This document shows, one piece after another, positions 58,171-64,000 of a DNA stretch of 64,000 nucleotides. Source of the stretch: Tetrapyrgos nigripes (lineage: Eukaryota; Basidiomycota; Agaricomycetes; Agaricales; Campanellaceae). Below the pieces are notes generated by a model. The model had not been told where the DNA came from. It saw nothing but the letters and a program-made list of their open reading frames with translations, and did not search any database. The position numbers and the translations under genes are program-made. Location of the stretch: positions 62,001-126,000 of the forward strand of contig JAACJM010000201.1 of assembly GCA_013368315.1 (NCBI GenBank), read 5' to 3'. Each line of letters opens with the position of its first letter. Within the stretch, counting starts at the first letter, position 1.

Positions 58171-58875
58171 ATGTCAGCTCCCATTCATGCTTTTGACGGC
58201 ATCTGGCTCTTCACCTCACGCGCCGAGCCTGGAGTGATGTGTCTAGCATTCAGTGCCCACCCTACCCAGCTCTCCGAAATTGCCTCATGCTTTCACTCCG
58301 AGTTCTATCAACAGTATTTGACGAGTGATGTTCTCGGCCAACTTCCTCTCCCCGTTCCTGTTCTCCATGTTTTCCTGGGATCCCAGTTGGACGCCACACA
58401 TCTAGCTGCACTCAATGCTTTCGTTACCCACAATGCAGCTCAGGTTGAACGTGCTGAAATTCGACTTAGCATTGTCCAGGATCATGTTATTGAAACTGTC
58501 GATGCCCTCCTGCTGTCTCCTCTCAGGACATTCCGCACCTTCAAGCTCAGGTTCCGATCTCCAGAGGTCAGCGACTACGTTCAGGTGGATTTCATTCGCA
58601 GAGGCGTTGGCACGGATGACATAAGGCTGTCTTCTTCCCTCATGCACCATCACATCGAAATCCTTACCAGCCGTGCATACCTCGAGCTGGGATTGGAGAT
58701 CCTCGACAGTCTCGCGAATGTCACTGTAGCAGGGAATGGTCAGACAAAGATTGTGCTGCGTTCTCGTTCCTTTGCAGAATCTCCCATCTTGTTTCGTGGC
58801 GTCGCACCCTTCGACCAACGCATCATCTGGCTAGCATACAGGTCGTGTTTCCCCGATCAGAAGTTGCATCCCTAG
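58171..58875 (+). CDS. Intronless orphan gene, 234-residue protein
   Basis: The frame opens at 58141, but the first ATG is at 58171 (MSAPIHAFDGIWLFTS), giving 234 residues. It has no signal peptide or membrane helix, and balanced composition with alternating hydrophobic pattern (LGQLPLPVPVLHVFLGSQLD; AEIRLSIVQDHVIETVDALL; FKLRFRSPEVSDYVQVDFIR). No catalytic motif recognised. Intronless structure is unusual among its neighbours. The length and codon texture argue for a real gene; the position in a gene-poor tract next to repeats leaves room for a lineage-specific or horizontally acquired gene. Function unknown. Confidence 0.6.
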   Translation: MSAPIHAFDGIWLFTSRAEPGVMCLAFSAHPTQLSEIASCFHSEFYQQYLTSDVLGQLPLPVPVLHVFLGSQLDATHLAALNAFVTHNAAQVERAEIRLSIVQDHVIETVDALLLSPLRTFRTFKLRFRSPEVSDYVQVDFIRRGVGTDDIRLSSSLMHHHIEILTSRAYLELGLEILDSLANVTVAGNGQTKIVLRSRSFAESPILFRGVAPFDQRIIWLAYRSCFPDQKLHP

Positions 58876-61443
58876 AGTGCCTTAGAGGTCCATGACCAAA
58901 CGCGCCAGTCCGCCTTTGAGAGACTTCTCTGTGCTCCGTCGGAATGACTCCATGTCTGCACGGCCATGATGATGTTAGATCTATGTAATGCCTACTCTAA
59001 TTCTCTATTGCTCAACACCTACACAACATCTTTTACGTCTACGTTTACCTGTGTATTATCAGCACTTCTGTAGTCTATGTACATATTCTATACCTTTTCC
59101 ATTGCTTAGAATGGATATTGTCTATCGGTTTCTCTGTATCGCGTCTCCTGATTGCGTACGTTACATACCCATGTAGTACGCCTTTTCCCTCTCTGCCTCA
59201 TTCATCAGCTTTAGAGTCCTTAGACATGTGTATCCTATGTAAACTCATGTTGTCTAGACCTCTATGTCAGTCTTTATCCTGAGATAGTTTTTTTCGTTTT
59301 GTCATTTGATCGTTCTGCTAGTGTGCATGCATCAGTACTACACTATCGGGCCGCGAGAATTCGGTTGTCTAATGGTTCACCGGAATGCCCCTAAGCACGC
59401 ATGGTGGCTCTCTGGCGCGTTGATCACTAGAGGCTAGTAGACTTTTTTAGCTGTGATTTTTATGCAGAATGGAGGATTGGAGAATAAGATTACAAACCGC
59501 AGTATCATGAATATCGTCGTCGTCATCCTACCGATCTAAGTGCGCATTACAGCTCGAGAATGGGAGTTGTGAGACTGAGCTGTGATGAGAGTAGTTTGGA
59601 ATCGGAAGAAAGGGCCCTTCGAGAAAATAAAAGAAAGATAATTGTCGTCAATCACGGACCGGTGACTCGGAGGTAACAGGGCGAGCTTTTGGTCAGACCT
59701 TGTAGGCCTTCAAAGTACTACTCTATCGGGAAGCCGTTCTCGAGGTGTTGCGGCTGTTTGAACAGCAAGATGTTCCAATGCTTGTGTGTCGTCTCGACGC
59801 CGTCGAAAGTCGTTGTACGGATTTGTGTCGGAGATGTGCTCATATGTGCGCAGTCCGTGATCCGCCACTTATTATTAGTCTCGAGTATCCAGACTATAAT
59901 ACACATCTTGACACATTCGTGTGGTGTATATAACTTATTATACGTATTTTTCTTTTATTTTTCAAAGAGCAGAGGTCGAATAATTGGACAGACCTAAAAC
60001 TTTTAAGCTCTGATATTCTGTCGTCAGGAACTGGGGCAGTCTCCAAGTTCAGCCAGGCCTCTGCTCTGCTCACCTAAAAAAGGAAGAGTACTCCAGTGCC
60101 ACTCGCGATTGGAACAGCTAGGCTGAGCTTCACTGCCTATCAATCATCAACTACTAGTACCGCAGATAAGTATATACCGGCGGGAAGTACGGTGCGATGA
60201 TTCTCCAGCCACAGGCCTCTCAGGCTGCTCAAGCACGAGACCTCGAGTCATATTACAAGACTCCCATGGCCAGGATCTGTAAGGTTACGGAATGTCCCCG
60301 ACGGCGTTGGATCGGGGTCAGATGAGAACCCACAACTTCGTGAAAAGGCATAAAGAAAGCTATTAAAGAAAGCTATTCTGCTTCCTCGAGTCGATCTTGG
60401 GCACAAATTCCTTGTATGCATAGGGGAACTTTGACTCTGAAGAATATCTTCCCCGGTAAGTACGAAGTATGTACCATGTTACTGTTCATACATAAGTACC
60501 TCTGAATCGGGTCTAAATTTTGTGAAAGATATCTGGGGTTCTCTGCAAGTTCTGTATACTAGATACGTACTCCGAGTCTGAGGTCACCAAGAGGTCACCT
60601 GCTAAGTATACTTCAGTATGCCACAGAAGCGCAGTACTTGAACTGATTTGCATCAGACGACATCTAAGTCCAGGCAGGCCTAGTTCTTGCAACCTTCTTT
60701 GAACAGGAAACTCAGATCCACATAATTACCAACTCTCACGAGGCTCACAAGCCTTTTTCGTAGCTATCCCGCGATGCGTATGCCATGCGTGGGATGTCAA
60801 AGCTCTAAAATCTATTCAGATACTTATACATGTATGTTATGTCCAAGCGGGTCTATCGGGGTATCATCGGGTCAGACTGTACTGTATAATATTATTCCTG
60901 GAATTCCTTGTAATCCTCGATATGGACATAACGTATGTATACATGGACTTAGTGACCGGCGGAACCCTTTCTCAATGCCGGCGGGAATCAAGCGCATCGG
61001 AAGCGGTACCAGCTACGAGTGTGCCACGACGTCGACGCGCGAACCCCAACCACCGAAGGCCTGCCATGTCTAGGGTGGGTCAAATTTATTGATTTTGAAT
61101 CCCGACTCAACCATTACACAGCACCTTATTGTGGGACGGCGGGGACCCGGGGTGCAGCCAGATTTTTTAGCATGTATACACTAGATGTGGCGTCATTGTT
61201 GGACAGTCTTTCAAAGCATCACCTTCGACGAACAGGAAGTTACAATAATGATATCGATGTCTGTGTCTTGTTGTAATACTTTTGGAAGATCGCGCATGGT
61301 CCTTAGGAAGGTCCAGAGTCTCAGAATCGATATCAACATCAACACCGACATGACCAGCCTCCTCCCGCTGCTTCTGTAAACTGAAAATGATCGATCATCA
61401 ATCAAATCAGTGCTTACAGTAGTAGAACACCAAGTAAGTACTA
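58876..61443. other. Intergenic region without supported genes
   Basis: 2.6 kb of short frames only. A small direct repeat (TTAAAGAAAGCTATT-type) lies near 60350-60378. The frame at 60774-61073 contains a CVGC and CMLC pair but has no family support. Confidence 0.45.
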
Positions 61444-62495
61444 CACTGTGGACTGCCGGATGGGTGATTTTCCCCCCACCTTGACCGGGTTTTTAGTAGG
61501 TTCTTATAGATATGTTTTCGACAGATTTTACCCCTCTTTTGGAGGGATTAGTACCTTCATCTCAATCGGGTGATTTTGTCCGCCAGAAAACCCGGTTTGG
61601 ACCCACCGCCAATTTTCCAAGAATTTCACCCGGTCGGTCGAAATGACACTGTTCCCGGGCAATTCAAGCTTGGTCCGGCAGGAATCGTTGTACTTTGTTA
61701 ATCAGTAGAAAGAGAATCGTATTTGGTAGTTGTGAAAGGTGCACTATAGATTTCCGATACAGTGAATACAAATAGTACATACACTTTCTGCCATTCTGCA
61801 CGCTGCGCAATCTGTAATATCCCTCCTTCTCCTCGAATATCCTCTTCGCCCCTTGTCATCATGTCGCCTGCCCATGCCTGGCGGGATACCTGGATTGGAT
61901 TAACGGTGTTGAAGAGGGGCTTGAGGGGGTTGAGGGCCTTGATGACGTTAACGTTGTGGATTGAGGGTCTTGAAGACGTTGAGGATTGGAGGTCTTGAGA
62001 AAATTGAGGGAGGATCTTGAGGACGTTGAGTATTGAGGCTGTTGAAGACATTGAGGACGTTGAGGTTTGCATATTGCCAAACGTTGAGGGTGTTTGAGGA
62101 GCGACGGGCTTGCGTTGTGGACAAGTCCAACATTGATGACATAATTTTTTTTGTGGCTTGGTGACTGTACAGTCATGGGAAAAATTGGAAATGAGCCTTC
62201 TCGCGCACATTTTCTATTGATATGTTTACCACATTCCAGTGCGCTGCGACTATATGCCACTTTACTAGATACAAATTTGGAGGAGGACTTTAGCACAGCC
62301 AAAACAGGGGTATTTACCCCTCTCCAAAATCCCTCGTAGAAAATCGCCTGTTCTCCGGGCGAATGTGATGAGCTCCGTAAACCGAGTGATTTTTCCTCGC
62401 AACTTGAATCACTCTTAAGTGCCCCGGTAAGCGAGTGATAGGGTATAATACCCCTGCGTTCGTGGTAAAAATCACCCGGCTTGGGTTCCATAGTG
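61444..62495. mobile_element. CACTA-like TIR element (1052 bp), non-autonomous
   Basis: Left end CACTGTGGACTGCCGG; reverse complement of the right end CACTATGGAACCC then AAGCCGGGTGATTTTT. Both sides are flanked by the 3-bp direct repeat CTA (61441-61443 and 62496-62498), the target size expected for CACTA/CMC elements. Short subterminal motifs of the GGGTGATTTT / CGAGTGATTTTT kind recur in both orientations (61462, 61567, 61626, 62383, 62431, 62467). No transposase; the interior holds a TTGAGGACG-type minisatellite. Confidence 0.78.
61905..62102. repeat. Degenerate minisatellite with TTGAGG core
   Basis: About 200 bp of imperfect 9- to 15-bp units built on TTGAGGACG, TTGAGGGTC and TTGAAGACG, inside the CACTA-like element. 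Its reverse-strand translation gives a pseudo-repeat protein (NVLKTLNPQ-like), which should not be read as a gene. Confidence 0.75.
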
Positions 62496-64000
62496 CTAGT
62501 TCATCACTGATTAATTGATTCCTTGGATATTACGCCGTACGCCCAACGTATCCTTGCTTCAAAGAGCTCAAATCAATACTTCCTATCCGAGTTCGACGTC
62601 GATGATAGACAGTGTCTGTCTGACTCTAATGTATTGTAGTGAACTTGCAATTGGTGACCGGTGACCACTGGCAAGCTGGCCACGTTGACCATTCATGAAC
62701 GTCTATTAATGAACAGATTGAAGATCATCATGATTTGGATCGAAGCTGAAGTCCAGAAATATTCTGATCTAGATTCTTCTTTGATCCTCCTTGTCAAGTA
62801 TGACTTTGAGTGGTGCGCCATGCCCGACCCCACGGAAGGGGATGGGCGGGAACTATGAATTGACAGCCACTGATCTTTGATGGCGGAACGGGAAGTGTAA
62901 AGCTTGAATATAATTCATGCTGGTCATCATACGCCTACAGAGGCTGTAGTATACAAAGAAGTTGTGGAGGCATGTGGGCTCCCGTTTTCGAAGCAGGTAA
63001 AAGAAGTACCAGGTGAATCGTGATGAACGATGATTCTGAGCCTCCCCGCTCATGTGCCACAGTGATATGATGGAGATCAGTATTTGGGATGTCCTCACTG
63101 AGCTTCGAATGAGTAGGTGAGATCAAGACATTTGGAGTGCTATGCAGGAAGGATAACTATAGCTTTGTATGAGGTCTGGATGAATATATGCACTTTTATC
63201 CAGTATGAAAGAGTCTTATTGACAATGTGTTGCGTAGAGATGCATGATGGAGGTGCAGTACTTTTGGGATTGACATTGTACTGACACCGCCGTGACTTCA
63301 AGCTGTGTCGACGTCGATACTACTGACTAATTATAAGTCTCATAGACGCGCTCATTGAAGTTGATTCAGCAGATATTACTTACTATTCCTATTCCTGGAT
63401 AAAGAGCTCGAAGCTGCTGCAGCTTGCCTGGACATCGATAATACTATGCACTTGTCGGTCCGGATGTGGTACACCATATCGTAAATTCAAGACCCGGAGG
63501 TCAGATGGACATTGTCAATGATTCCAAGAAAAAGAGGCGGGTGACGGACGTGACGGATGTAGCGGGTGTATCTCCAATCTCGATGGATTGGATAGAGATA
63601 TGAATTATCGATAAAAATGGCTGGACCAGGATAGAGCTAGCGGATGTAAGTACCATGGTGATGACTTGATGACCAAACGAACTACGCAAAAAAGACGTGA
63701 AGAACGGTTGAAGACTGTTGAAGATAATTTTGGTGGTACTCTGGGAACGTCATCGATACCCTTTAATCAAGAGATTGAAGAGATTAAACGGTGCGAGGCC
63801 CGGGAGATCGTCTGCTCGTAGGAGTTCATAATTGAGTACTTAAGTGGACAAAGGAGATTCGAGGACATAAATACTTACATAGCTAGATGCTGCTCATCTC
63901 GAGGTTGTTCGAGGAATTCAAGGAGTCAATTGAAAGAGGTTCTACTGTCCCAGACAATTAACTGCGATCAAGAATTCCGTTTTATGGGGAAATCAAAGTC
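62496..64000. other. Region without supported genes to the window edge
   Basis: 1.5 kb with only short frames; no motif, repeat or RNA gene recognised. Confidence 0.45.

Noticed and set aside
61859..62491. 210-residue minus-strand frame with NVLKTLNPQ-like repeats
   Set aside because: It is the translation of the TTGAGG minisatellite and crosses the end of a TIR element.
1..64000. tRNA genes and CRISPR-like arrays
   Set aside because: Looked for tRNA B-box-like GGTTCGA motifs on both strands; the few hits lie in coding sequence or lack a cloverleaf partner. No regularly spaced repeats.

Overview
The window reads as nuclear DNA of a filamentous basidiomycete, most likely an agaricomycete. 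The real genes are cut by many short introns (about 45 to 66 nt, one of 90 nt) with GTRNGT-type donors and CTNAY-like branch sites. Recognisable families (LUFS/Flo8-like activator, multi-START protein, fungal ATP synthase subunit b) and the transposon types (a repetitive agaricomycete transposase-like family, non-LTR retrotransposon debris, TIR elements) fit this. No tRNA, rRNA or CRISPR array was seen. All exon models were made by reading frames and splice signals by eye; they close in phase but have no transcript support.

Layout. 1-11.3 kb is gene-rich: two paralogous single-pass membrane protein genes in inverted orientation (one cut by the left window edge) flank a vezatin/Inp2-like membrane protein gene, followed by a pyridoxal kinase gene on the minus strand. 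11.3-22.9 kb is a repeat-derived island. It holds a decayed transposase-like gene whose middle has been inverted and which carries a nested TIR element with a 9-bp target duplication, and a second element with long inverted arms. 22.9-33.6 kb holds three genes in tandem on the minus strand: a Flo8/LUFS-type transcription factor, a very large triple-START lipid-transfer protein with a C-terminal membrane anchor, and a 2-oxoglutarate/Fe(II) dioxygenase of the isopenicillin N synthase type.

33.6-46.5 kb is gene-poor. It contains three small genes of one six-cysteine family that I do not recognise, and a truncated LINE. 46.5-54.8 kb is again gene-rich: a conserved unknown protein with a mitochondrial-like N-terminus, a TKL-type kinase pseudogene, a DJ-1/PfpI protein with an apparent frameshift at an A11 tract, ATP synthase subunit b (ATP4), and a signal-peptide/one-helix membrane protein. 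54.8-64 kb is mostly non-coding or decayed, with one intronless orphan gene and a CACTA-like element with a 3-bp target duplication.

The housekeeping genes (ATP4, pyridoxal kinase, vezatin-like, START, Flo8-like) do not form a pathway; neighbours share strand but not obvious function. The most interesting material is the six-cysteine small-protein family, the precise inversion inside the transposon, and the 18-nt microexon that carries a metal ligand of the dioxygenase.
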